Below, piece after piece: positions 44,864 through 53,062 of a DNA stretch of 64,000 nt. Position numbers and translations under genes: made by a program. Every line of letters begins with the position of its first letter. The first letter of the stretch is position 1. Source of the stretch: Comamonadaceae bacterium 2FH (GTDB taxonomy: Bacteria; Pseudomonadota; Gammaproteobacteria; Burkholderiales; Burkholderiaceae_C); NCBI GenBank assembly GCA_005503335.1, contig SCMQ01000028.1, positions 1-64,000 of the forward strand, read 5' to 3'. Under the pieces are notes generated by a model. The model ran no database searches. It saw nothing but the letters and a program-made list of their open reading frames with translations, and had not been told where the DNA came from.

Positions 44864-46477
44864 ATGGACATGTTGACCGCGCTTGCCGATGCCTTCGCCC
44901 CGCAGGATCGCAGCCTGCCTCTGATGCTGGAGCGGCAGGCCCGGCGCTTCGGTGACCGCCTGCTGTTCGCCGCCGGCGAAGTGCGCTGGAGCTACGCCGA
45001 GGCCCTGCGACAGGCGCAAGCCTACGGTGCGGCGCTGCGCGCGGCGGGGGTGGGTGCTGGCGACCGCGTCGCCCTGCTGTGCTCCAACCGGGCCGAGTTC
45101 ATGCAGATCTTCCTGGGCTGCGCCTGGATAGGCGCTGTCACCGTGCCGATCAACACCGCGTCGCGCGGGGCGCAGCTGCGCCACATCCTGACGAACTCCG
45201 GCGCCCGCCTGCTGGTGACCGAGGGCGAGGGGCTTCAGGCGGTGCAGGCCCTGGAGGGGCTGGACGCGGGGCGCCTGCCGCTGGAGGCCATCTGGCTGGT
45301 CGGCGCCGAGCCGGCCGCGGGCGCCGACCCGCGCTGCACGGCCTTCCCGACGGCGCAGCCCGAGGCCTGCACGCCTGCGGCGCCGGTGCGCCCCGGCGAC
45401 ACGCTGGCCATTCTCTACACCTCGGGCACCACGGGCCTGTCCAAGGGCGTGTGCTGTCCGCACGCGCAGTTCTTCTGGTGGGGCGCGCACAGCGGCATGC
45501 TGCTGGGCCTGGGCGAAGGCGAGGTGCTGCTGACCACGCTGCCGCTGTTCCACACCAACGCCATGAACGCCTTCTTCCAGGCGCTGCTCAGCGGCTCGAC
45601 CCTGGTGGTCGAGAAGCGCTTCTCGGCCTCGGCGTTCTGGGCCTCGCTGGCCCGGCACCAGGCCACGGTCACCTATGTGCTCGGCGCCATGGTGCCCATC
45701 CTGCTGTCCAAGCCCGCCACGCCGCAGGACCGGGCGCACCGCGTGCGCATCGCCCTGGCCCCAGGCGTGCCGCCGCAGTTCCACTCTGAATTCAGCGAGC
45801 GCTTCGGCTTGCAGCTGCTCGACGGCTACGGCTCGACCGAGACCAACTTCGTCATCGGCGCCGAACTGCCCGAGCAGCGGCCGGGCACCATGGGCAAGCT
45901 GCGCCCGGGCTTCGAGGCGCGCGTGGTCGACGGGGAGGACAACGAAGTCCCGCGCGGCCAGCCGGGCGAGCTGCTGCTGCGCGCCAGCGAGCCCTTCGCC
46001 TTTGCCTCCGGCTATTTCGGCATGGCCGACAAGACCGTGGAGGCCTGGCGCAACCTGTGGTTCCACACCGGCGACCGGGTGGTGTGCGACCAGGACGGCT
46101 ACTTCAGCTTCATGGACCGGCTCAAGGACGCGATCCGCCGGCGCGGCGAGAACATCTCGTCCTACGAGGTCGAGCAGGTGCTGCTCAGCCATCCGGCGAT
46201 CGAGGTCGCGGCGGTGTTCCCGGTCAAGAGTGAGATGGCCGAGGACGAGGCCATGGCCGCCATCGTGCTGCGCGAGGGCGCCCAGCTGGACGAGACCGAG
46301 CTGATGCGTTTTTGCGAAACCCGCATGGCCTATTTCGCCGTGCCGCGCTATGTCGAATACCTGGCCCAGCTGCCGGCCACGGAGAACGGCAAGGTGCAGA
46401 AGTTCAAGCTGCGCGAGCGCGGCGTGACCGAGCGCACCTGGGACCGTGAAGCCGCCGGCTACAAGCTGGCGCGCTGA
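44864..46477 (+). CDS. AMP-dependent acyl-CoA synthetase
   Basis: A 537-residue ANL-family ligase that makes a CoA thioester from a carboxylic acid, ATP and CoA. The P-loop is YTSGTTGLSKG near residue 185, the adenine motif is LLDGYGSTETN, the hinge is WFHTGDRVVCDQDGYFSFMDRLKD, and the C-terminal catalytic Lys lies in NGKVQKFKLRE. In the proposed route it would activate dioxindole-3-acetate. It starts 40 bp after the beta subunit gene. Confidence 0.92.
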   Translation: MDMLTALADAFAPQDRSLPLMLERQARRFGDRLLFAAGEVRWSYAEALRQAQAYGAALRAAGVGAGDRVALLCSNRAEFMQIFLGCAWIGAVTVPINTASRGAQLRHILTNSGARLLVTEGEGLQAVQALEGLDAGRLPLEAIWLVGAEPAAGADPRCTAFPTAQPEACTPAAPVRPGDTLAILYTSGTTGLSKGVCCPHAQFFWWGAHSGMLLGLGEGEVLLTTLPLFHTNAMNAFFQALLSGSTLVVEKRFSASAFWASLARHQATVTYVLGAMVPILLSKPATPQDRAHRVRIALAPGVPPQFHSEFSERFGLQLLDGYGSTETNFVIGAELPEQRPGTMGKLRPGFEARVVDGEDNEVPRGQPGELLLRASEPFAFASGYFGMADKTVEAWRNLWFHTGDRVVCDQDGYFSFMDRLKDAIRRRGENISSYEVEQVLLSHPAIEVAAVFPVKSEMAEDEAMAAIVLREGAQLDETELMRFCETRMAYFAVPRYVEYLAQLPATENGKVQKFKLRERGVTERTWDREAAGYKLAR

Positions 46478-46517
46478 GGCTGCTCACCCTTTTCTTATCC
46501 GTACAGGAGATGTCCGC

Positions 46518-47483
46518 ATGAACCCGATCCGAACCCTCGTCGTGCTGCTGTGGGCCGCCTTGCTGTCCCTGACAGCCTGGGCCCAGGACAACTACCCGAG
46601 TCGGGCCATACGCATCATCGTGCCGTTTCCGCCGGGCGGCGGCAGCGACCTGGTGGCGCGCACCGTCGCCGCCCGCCTGGGCGAGAGCTGGAAGGTGCCG
46701 GTGCTGGTGGACAACCGTCCCGGCGGCAATACCGTGATCGGCGCCGAGGCCGCGGCCAAGGCCGCGCCCGACGGCTACACCCTGTTCGTGGCCATCGATT
46801 CGACGCTGGCGATGAACCAGGCCCTCTATGCCAAGCTGCCCTACGATCCGGTGAGCAGCTTCGCGCCGGTGACCCTGGCCATCACCATGCCCATGGTGCT
46901 GGCGGTGCACCCCGCCGTGCCGGCGCACAGCGTCAAGGACCTGCTGGCCCTGGCCAAGACGCGCGCCGGCCAGCTGGCCTACGCCCATGGCGCGCTGCCG
47001 GCCCAGGTGGCCGGCGAGGTCTTCAAGGCCAGCACCGGTGCCGACCTGCTGGCCGTGCCCTACAAGGGCGGCGCCCCGGCCATGACCGACGCGGTCGGCG
47101 GCACCGTGCCGGTGATCTTCGACGCGCTCGGCCCGGCCATGCCCCACCTCAAGGCTGGCAAGGTGCGGCCGCTGGCGGTCACCAGCCGCCAGCGCAGCCC
47201 GCTGCTGCCCGAGGTGCCGACGCTGGCCGAGGCCGGCGCGCCGGGCGTGGACCTGGTGACCTGGATAGGCTTCGTGACCCCCGCCGGCGTGGACCGGGCC
47301 ATCCTGGCCAAGCTCAACCAGGAGCTGGTGCGCATCCTGCAGCTGCGCGAAACCCGCGAGCTGTTGACGGGCGTGGGCATGACGGTGGTGGCCGGCACGC
47401 CCGAGCAGTTCGCCCAGACCATCAGGGACGACCAGGTCAAGTTCGCGCGCATCATCAAGAGCGCGGGCATCCGGGTCGAGTGA
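46518..47483 (+). CDS. Bug/TctC-family receptor, second in the catabolic operon
   Basis: A 321-residue receptor. The signal peptide (residues 1-22, SLTAWAQ) precedes IRIIVPFPPGGGSDLVARTVAARLG, RPGGNTVIGAEAAAKAAPDG, and VPYKGGAPAMTDAVGGTV. It differs clearly from the other two receptors in this operon, so it is not a recent duplicate. Ligands are probably the aromatic acid or its oxidised forms. It ends 15 bp before the thiolase-like gene. Confidence 0.92.
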   Translation: MNPIRTLVVLLWAALLSLTAWAQDNYPSRAIRIIVPFPPGGGSDLVARTVAARLGESWKVPVLVDNRPGGNTVIGAEAAAKAAPDGYTLFVAIDSTLAMNQALYAKLPYDPVSSFAPVTLAITMPMVLAVHPAVPAHSVKDLLALAKTRAGQLAYAHGALPAQVAGEVFKASTGADLLAVPYKGGAPAMTDAVGGTVPVIFDALGPAMPHLKAGKVRPLAVTSRQRSPLLPEVPTLAEAGAPGVDLVTWIGFVTPAGVDRAILAKLNQELVRILQLRETRELLTGVGMTVVAGTPEQFAQTIRDDQVKFARIIKSAGIRVE

Positions 47484-47498
47484 ACGGAAGCGCCGGCG

Positions 47499-48677
47499 AT
47501 GGCCCCTCTTCAAGGACGCAAAGGCTATGACGGCGTGGCCGTGGCCGTGCCCGTCACCGTGCCCTACGAGCGCTACAGCACGCGCGGCGCGCACTGGTTC
47601 ATCGGCCGCGCGGTGCAGGCGCTGCTGCAGCAGTCGGGCCTGGCCAAGGCGCAGATCGACGGCCTCACGGTCAGCAGCTTCTCGCTCGCGCCCGACACGG
47701 CCGTGGGCGTGACCCAGCACCTGGGGCTGTCGCCGCGCTGGCTGGACCATCTCCCCACCGGCGGCGCCTCGGGCGTGATGGCCCTGCGCCGCGCCGCGCG
47801 CGCGGTGCAGGCGGGCGACGCCGACATCGTGGCCTGCATCGGCGCCGACACCAACCATGTCGACTCCTTCCGCCAGACGCTGGGCAGCTTCAGCGACTTC
47901 GCGCGCGACGCCACCTACCCCTACGGCGCGGGCGGCCCGAATTCGATGTTCGCCTTCATCACCGACCACTACATGCGCCGCTGCGGCGCCACGCGCGAGG
48001 ACTTCGGCCGCATCGCCGTGGCCCAGCGCAGCAACGCGCTGAAGAACCCGAACGCGCTGTTCAAGAAGGCCTTGTCGCTGGACGACTACCTGGCGGCCAA
48101 GCCCATCTCGGCCCCTATCCATCTGTTCGACTGCGTGATGCCCTGCGCGGGCGCCGAAGCCTTCCTGGTGATGAGCGAGGCGCGCGCGCGCGCGCTGGCC
48201 CTGCCGCACGCCCTGCTGCGCGGCGCCATCGAGCGCCACAACGCCTACGCCGACGACCCGGTGATGCTGCGCGGCGGCTGGCGGGTGGACCGCAACGAGC
48301 TCTACGCCATGGCCGGCGTGCAGCCGGCCGACATCGACTTCGTGCAGACCTACGACGACTACCCCGTGATCGTGATGATGCAGTTCGAGGACCTGGGTTT
48401 CTGCGACAAGGGCGAGGGCCCGGCCTTCGTGCGTGCGCACCGCCTGACGCGCGACGGCGATTTCCCCAACAACACCAGCGGCGGCCAGCTCTCGGCCGGC
48501 CAGGCCGGCGCGGCCGGCGGCTTCCTCGGCTTGACCGAAACCCTGCGCCAGCTCACCGATCAGGCCGGCGCGCGCGCCGTGCCCGAGGCCCGGCTGGGCC
48601 TGGTGGGCGGCTTCGGCATGGTGACCTACGACCGCTGCCTGTGCACCGGCGCCGTGATCCTGGGGAGGCCGGAATGA
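47499..48677 (+). CDS. Thiolase-fold protein without catalytic Cys/His (Ltp2-like aldolase candidate)
   Basis: A 392-residue thiolase-superfamily protein of the lipid-transfer type. Where thiolases have the nucleophile Cys (as in CASGSTAL) this one has LPTGGASGVMAL, and the usual GHPxGATG reads SAGQAGAAGG. Ordinary thiolysis is therefore unlikely. The partner DUF35 protein overlaps it by 4 bp, as in Ltp2-type retro-aldolases of steroid side-chain catabolism. Here it could release acetyl-CoA from a 3-hydroxyacyl-CoA, such as dioxindole-3-acetyl-CoA giving isatin. Confidence 0.85.
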   Translation: MAPLQGRKGYDGVAVAVPVTVPYERYSTRGAHWFIGRAVQALLQQSGLAKAQIDGLTVSSFSLAPDTAVGVTQHLGLSPRWLDHLPTGGASGVMALRRAARAVQAGDADIVACIGADTNHVDSFRQTLGSFSDFARDATYPYGAGGPNSMFAFITDHYMRRCGATREDFGRIAVAQRSNALKNPNALFKKALSLDDYLAAKPISAPIHLFDCVMPCAGAEAFLVMSEARARALALPHALLRGAIERHNAYADDPVMLRGGWRVDRNELYAMAGVQPADIDFVQTYDDYPVIVMMQFEDLGFCDKGEGPAFVRAHRLTRDGDFPNNTSGGQLSAGQAGAAGGFLGLTETLRQLTDQAGARAVPEARLGLVGGFGMVTYDRCLCTGAVILGRPE

Positions 48678-49927
48678 GCATCCCCATGCCCCGTCCCCCG
48701 CGCAAGAACCCGGTTCTGCGCACGCCCCAGATCAACCTGCCACCCGGCGCGCGCGGCCGCGTGGCCCTGGGCCTCACGGCGGCGGCCGCGGAAGGCCGCT
48801 TCGAGTTGCAGGTCTGCGAGGACTGCGGCGCCGTGCAGTACCCCCCGCGCGAGGCCTGCCACTGCTGCGTCTCGGAGTGGCTGCGCTGGCGGCCGCAGTC
48901 GGGCGCCGGCGAGCTGCTGGCCGAAACCCGGCTGGACCACAGCAACGACCTTTATTTCCGCGAGCGCCTGCCCTGGCGGCTGGGCATGGTGCGGCTGGAC
49001 GCCGGACCGAGCGTGATGGTGCACCTGCACAGCGAGGTCGGCCCGGCGCCGCAGCGCGTGCGCGTGGGCGCGCGGCTGGACCGCGCGGGCAGCGCGGTGC
49101 TGATCGGATTTCCCGAGAAGGAGACACCCCATATGGCTGACGACAAGATGCTGCGCGAGATGGGCAGCGACCCCAAGTTCCGCAAGGCGCTGGTCACCGA
49201 CGGCAAGACCGCCGTGGGCCAGGCCGTGGCGCGTGCCCTGGTCAAGGCCGGGGCCGACATCGTCTGGGTCGGCCACGCCGAGCCCTGGAAGAAGCTGCCG
49301 GGCCTGGCCGAGCTGGCGGCGCTGCCCCAGGTCACGCTGGTGCCGCTGGATGTGAGCGACGAGCGCTCGGTGGGCGAGCTCGCCGGCGAGATCGGCGGCA
49401 AGGTCGACATCCTGGTCAACACGGCCGAGCTGCACCGCGGCTTCGGCATCGCCGCGCGCCGCGGCACCGACGTCGCCAAGGCCGAGATGGAGGTCAACTA
49501 CTTCGGCCTGCTGCGCCTGGCCCAGGCCTTCGGGCCGGCGCTCAGGGGCAGGGCGGCCGACGGCGTGGCCCATGCCACGGCCTGGGTCAACCTGCTGTCG
49601 GTCTATGCGCTGGCCAACTTTCCGCCGCACGGCACCTTCTCGGCCTCCAAGGCCGCGGCGCTGTCGCTGGCCCAGTGCCTGCGCGCCGAGATGCGGCCCG
49701 CCGGCATACGCGTGCTCAACGTCTTCCCCGGGCCGGTGGACGACGAGTGGAACCAGAGCCTGCCGCCGCCTAAGCTCGCGCCTTCCGCACTGGCGTCGAG
49801 CATCGTGCGCGCGCTGCAGGACGGCATCGAAGACGTCTACCCGGGCGACGTGGCCCAGGAATGGCTGAGCCGCTGGCGCGACAACCCCAAGGTGCTCGAG
49901 CGCGAGCTCGCGGCAGGAGGTTCTTGA
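48674..49927 (+). CDS. DUF35 zinc-ribbon/OB-fold protein fused to an SDR domain
   Basis: A 417-residue frame with two parts. Residues ~1-150 are a DUF35 protein: rubredoxin-like ribbon CEDCGAVQYPPREACHCC, then an OB fold. From residue 154 (MADDKMLREMGSD) an SDR domain runs to the end. A typical DUF35 protein stops where the join lies, and AAGGAG (49118-49123) followed by ATG at 49133 precedes the SDR part. Two products or one fusion are both possible. The SDR active site reads FSASK, and the glycine motif TGxxxGxG is degraded. Confidence 0.8.
   Translation: MSIPMPRPPRKNPVLRTPQINLPPGARGRVALGLTAAAAEGRFELQVCEDCGAVQYPPREACHCCVSEWLRWRPQSGAGELLAETRLDHSNDLYFRERLPWRLGMVRLDAGPSVMVHLHSEVGPAPQRVRVGARLDRAGSAVLIGFPEKETPHMADDKMLREMGSDPKFRKALVTDGKTAVGQAVARALVKAGADIVWVGHAEPWKKLPGLAELAALPQVTLVPLDVSDERSVGELAGEIGGKVDILVNTAELHRGFGIAARRGTDVAKAEMEVNYFGLLRLAQAFGPALRGRAADGVAHATAWVNLLSVYALANFPPHGTFSASKAAALSLAQCLRAEMRPAGIRVLNVFPGPVDDEWNQSLPPPKLAPSALASSIVRALQDGIEDVYPGDVAQEWLSRWRDNPKVLERELAAGGS
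49118..49135 (+). promoter_or_regulatory. Internal ribosome binding site and start within the DUF35-SDR frame
   Basis: AAGGAG at 49118-49123 and an ATG at 49133-49135, 9 nt apart, in frame with the fused gene. This would start a 264-residue SDR-only protein. It looks like the translation signal of a formerly separate gene and decides whether the SDR is made alone as well as fused. Confidence 0.6.
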
Positions 49928-49928
49928 A

Positions 49929-50732
49929 ATGAGCGACAACACCATCCTCAGCGGCCTGGTGGCCGCGCTGGCCAGCGGCAGCGTCCGCGTGGTCGACCTC
50001 ACGCAGACCCTAGCGCCCGAGTTCCCCGCCATCGCCCTGCCGCCCGAGATGGGGCAGTGCCAGCCGTTTCGTGTCGAGCAGATCTCGGCCTACGACGAAC
50101 GCGGCCCCGGCTGGTACTGGAACAACTTCTCCTGCGGCGAGCACACCGGCACCCATTTCGACGCGCCCATCCACTGGATCTCGGGCCGCGACCTGCCCCA
50201 CAACGCGGTGGACACCATACCGGTGCAGCATTTCGTCGCGCCGGCCTGCGTGATCGACTGCTCCAAGCAGGCCGAGGCCGACCCCGACTACCTGATGACG
50301 GTGGCCGACATAGCGGCTTTCGAGCAGGCCCATGGCCGCATACCGTCAGGCGCCTGGGTGCTGATGCGCACCGACTGGTCGCACCGCTGGTCCCGGCAGC
50401 GGGACGCCGAGGCCTTCCAGAATTTCGACGCCACGGGCCAGCACACGCCCGGGCCCAGCACCGAGGCCGTGCGCTTCCTGGTCGAGCAGCGCGATGTGCT
50501 GGGTTTCGGCTCGGAGGCCATAGGCACGGACGCCGGCCAGGGCTATCACCTGCGCCCGCCCTATCCCTGCCATTCGCTGATGCACGGCGCCGGCAAGTAC
50601 GGCCTGCAATGCCTGACCAACCTGGACCAGCTGCCGCCCACCGGCGCGGTCGTCCTCAGCGCGCCGCTCAAGATCCAGCAGGGCAGCGGCAGCCCGCTGC
50701 GCGTGCTGGCCCTGGTCGGAGCTCCGGCATGA
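49929..50732 (+). CDS. Cyclase-family hydrolase (isatin hydrolase/kynurenine formamidase-like)
   Basis: A 267-residue metal-dependent hydrolase of PF04199. The metal motif HTGTHFDAPIHW is near residue 72, and further conserved residues lie in GAWVLMRTDWSHRW and GFGSEAIGTDAGQ. Family members open formamide or lactam rings. The operon's dioxygenase and aldolase would give isatin, and isatin hydrolases belong to this family, so hydrolysis to isatinate is my proposal. It starts 1 bp after the SDR and overlaps the next gene by 4 bp. Confidence 0.87.
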   Translation: MSDNTILSGLVAALASGSVRVVDLTQTLAPEFPAIALPPEMGQCQPFRVEQISAYDERGPGWYWNNFSCGEHTGTHFDAPIHWISGRDLPHNAVDTIPVQHFVAPACVIDCSKQAEADPDYLMTVADIAAFEQAHGRIPSGAWVLMRTDWSHRWSRQRDAEAFQNFDATGQHTPGPSTEAVRFLVEQRDVLGFGSEAIGTDAGQGYHLRPPYPCHSLMHGAGKYGLQCLTNLDQLPPTGAVVLSAPLKIQQGSGSPLRVLALVGAPA

Positions 50733-51466
50733 GCGCGGCGCATCCCCCCAAGGTCGCGGCCGTCACCGGCGGCAGCGCAGGCATAGGCAAGGTGATCTGC
50801 GAGCAGTTGCTGGCCCAGGGCTACGAGGTGGTCTCGCTCGCGCGCCGGCGCACCGAGATCGACCACCCCAGGCTGCACAGCATCGAAGTCGACCTGAGCG
50901 ACCGCGCCGCCACCGGCGAGGCGGTGCGCGAGATGGTGGCGCGCCACGAGGTGAGCACGCTGGTGCACAACGCGGGCGTGATCCGGGCGGCCCTGCTGCC
51001 GGACGTGAAGCTCGACGATCTGGACGCCTTGGTCGACCTGCACCTGGGCTGCGCGATCCAGCTGCTGCAGGCCGCGCTGCCGCGCATGCGGCAGCAGCGC
51101 TTCGGCCGCGTGGTGCTGCTGTCCTCGCGCGCGGCGCTGGGCCTGGCCACGCGCACCAGCTATTCGGCCACCAAGGCCGGCATGCTGGGCATGGCGCGCA
51201 CCTGGGCGCTGGAGCTCGCGCCCGAGGGCATCACGGTCAACGTGGTGGCGCCCGGCCCGATCCGCACCGACATGTTCTACGACGTGGTCGAGCAGGGCAG
51301 CGACAAGGAGCGCCAGCTGGCCCAGTCCGTGCCCGTGCGCCGCCTCGGCGAGTCGGCCGACGTGGCGCGCGCCGTGGGCTTCTTCGCCGACCCGGCCAAC
51401 AGCTTCGTCACCGGCCAGGTGCTCTACGTCTGCGGCGGCACCAGCGTCGGCAGCCTCGCGCTCTGA
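50729..51466 (+). CDS. Short-chain dehydrogenase/reductase (FabG-like)
   Basis: A 245-residue classical SDR. The cofactor motif is TGGSAGIGK, the NAG motif is VHNAGVI, and the catalytic Ser and Tyr-Lys are in LLSSRAALG and YSATKAG, all intact, unlike the SDR fused to DUF35. A hydroxy or keto group in the pathway is the likely target. It is coupled to the cyclase gene by an ATGA overlap. Confidence 0.92.
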   Translation: MSAAHPPKVAAVTGGSAGIGKVICEQLLAQGYEVVSLARRRTEIDHPRLHSIEVDLSDRAATGEAVREMVARHEVSTLVHNAGVIRAALLPDVKLDDLDALVDLHLGCAIQLLQAALPRMRQQRFGRVVLLSSRAALGLATRTSYSATKAGMLGMARTWALELAPEGITVNVVAPGPIRTDMFYDVVEQGSDKERQLAQSVPVRRLGESADVARAVGFFADPANSFVTGQVLYVCGGTSVGSLAL

Positions 51467-51502
51467 ATGCGCGGCCCTCTCAACCCCTAGGAAGGAAGCA
51501 AC

Positions 51503-52489
51503 ATGAAATCCTCTGTCCTGCGAACGATGCGCCGCTGCCTGCTGCTGGCCGCGCTGGGCCTGGCGGCGGCCGGGGCGCTGGCACAGACGGCGCCCTGGCC
51601 AGCCAAGCCGGTGCGCCTGGTGGTGGCCTTCCCGCCCGGCGGCCTGGCCGACGTCATGGCGCGCATGCTGGCGCCGCAGCTCGGCGAGGCGCTGGGCCAG
51701 CCTGTGGTGATCGACAACCGCGGCGGCGCCAGCGGCAACCTGGCGGCGATGGAGCTGCTGCGCAGCGGCGGCGACGGGCACACCTTCATGGTCAACGTGA
51801 CCACCGTCGAATCGGTCAACCCGCTGATGTTCGACCGCATGCCCTTTGACCCCGCCAAGGACCTGCAGCATGTGGCGCTGCTGGCCAACACCCAGCTGTT
51901 CCTGATCACGCGACCGACCCTGCCGGCCGGCAGCCTGAAGGAGCTCGTGGCCTACGCCAGGGCCCACCCGGGCAAGCTGAGCTACGGCTCGGCCGGCAAC
52001 GGCACCACGCCCCACATCGCGGGTGAATTGTTCAAGCAGAACACCGGCCTGTTCGCCACCCACATTCCCTACCGCGGCGCAGCCCCGGCGATCCAGGACG
52101 TGATGGCCGGCCAGATCGACTTCGCGTTCGCGCCGGGCACGGTGTTCCAGAGCGTCAAGGCAGGCAAGCTCAAGCTGTTGGGCGTGGCCAGCCGCCAGCG
52201 CACGGCCAACTACCCCAGCGCGCCCACGCTCGAGGAGGAGGGTTCGGGCAAGGTCTACGTCAACGCGCCCTTCGCCGTCTATGCGCCGGCCGCCATGCCC
52301 GCGGCGCACGTGAGCCGCATGAACCGCGAGATCAACCGCCTGCTGGTCCAGCCGGCGATCAAGGCGCGCTTCGCCGAGGTCGGGGCCGACGCCGTGGCCA
52401 TGAGCCCGGCCGAGGTCAAGGCCCTGGTGCAGGAGGAGGTGGCGCTGTTTGGCCCGGTGGTCAGGGCGCGCCGGATTCGGGTCGATTGA
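51503..52489 (+). CDS. Bug/TctC-family receptor, third in the catabolic operon
   Basis: A 328-residue receptor. Signal peptide to about residue 28 (GALAQTAP), then VRLVVAFPPGGLADVMARMLAPQLG, the ligand loop, and IPYRGAAPAIQDVMAGQI. The GGxSD of other receptors reads GGLAD, so the ligand may differ. It is the third binding protein in one operon and has no transporter membrane subunits with it. Confidence 0.92.
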   Translation: MKSSVLRTMRRCLLLAALGLAAAGALAQTAPWPAKPVRLVVAFPPGGLADVMARMLAPQLGEALGQPVVIDNRGGASGNLAAMELLRSGGDGHTFMVNVTTVESVNPLMFDRMPFDPAKDLQHVALLANTQLFLITRPTLPAGSLKELVAYARAHPGKLSYGSAGNGTTPHIAGELFKQNTGLFATHIPYRGAAPAIQDVMAGQIDFAFAPGTVFQSVKAGKLKLLGVASRQRTANYPSAPTLEEEGSGKVYVNAPFAVYAPAAMPAAHVSRMNREINRLLVQPAIKARFAEVGADAVAMSPAEVKALVQEEVALFGPVVRARRIRVD

Positions 52490-52498
52490 GGAGGCGAC

Positions 52499-53062
52499 AT
52501 GGAGCTGGCAGAGCGCGGACCGGAGGACGAGGCCATGGATCACACAGCGTCGCGCGAGCTTCCACGCAAGGCCCAGGCCCTGGGCCTGGAGACCCGCGTG
52601 CGCGACAGCGACCACGCCACGCTCAAGCTCTGGCTGCGCCTGCTGGCCTGCACGACCGAGATCCAGGACGAGATCCGCCGCCGCCTGCGCGCCGAGTTTT
52701 CGATCTCGCTGGGGCGCTTCGACTACCTGGCCCAGCTCTACCGCTATCCCGAAGGCCTGAGGATGCGCGACCTTTCGCGCCAGCTCATGGTGACGGGCGG
52801 CAACGTCACGGGCCTGACCGTGGAGCTCGAGCGCGAGGGCCTGGTGGCGCGCCGCAGCAGCGCGAGCGACCGTCGCGCCTGGATCGTCAGCCTCACGGCC
52901 AGGGGGCGTGCGTCCTTTTTCGTGATGGCGGGCCAGCATGCGCGCTGGCTGCAGCAGATGTTCGGCGGCCTCGACCAGGACACGCTCGAGCGCCTGCATG
53001 CGCACCTGGGCGAGCTGCGCGTGCAGCTCGCGCCCGCCATGGGCGAGGCCAAGGGGGCCTGA
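52499..53062 (+). CDS. MarR family regulator at the end of the catabolic operon
   Basis: A 187-residue winged-helix protein, longer than the 36.6-kb MarR by an N-terminal tail of about 40 residues. The recognition region is LRMRDLSRQLMVTGGNVTGLTVELEREGLVAR and the wing is SDRRAWIVSLTARG. It begins 9 bp after the receptor gene behind GAGGAGG, so it is transcribed with the operon and can feed back on it. Its operator may be the operon promoter or the minus-strand group at 56.3 kb. Confidence 0.88.
   Translation: MELAERGPEDEAMDHTASRELPRKAQALGLETRVRDSDHATLKLWLRLLACTTEIQDEIRRRLRAEFSISLGRFDYLAQLYRYPEGLRMRDLSRQLMVTGGNVTGLTVELEREGLVARRSSASDRRAWIVSLTARGRASFFVMAGQHARWLQQMFGGLDQDTLERLHAHLGELRVQLAPAMGEAKGA

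Noticed and set aside
50561-53005. Very long open frame on the minus strand opposite the cyclase, SDR, receptor and MarR genes
   Set aside because: Its protein is low-complexity (rich in Arg, His, Ala, Gln) with no family motifs, while the plus strand carries four clear genes. It is a product of high GC third-position bias. The same holds for the long minus-strand frames at 42026-44179, 46404-48440, 37206-39272 and 7831-9585.
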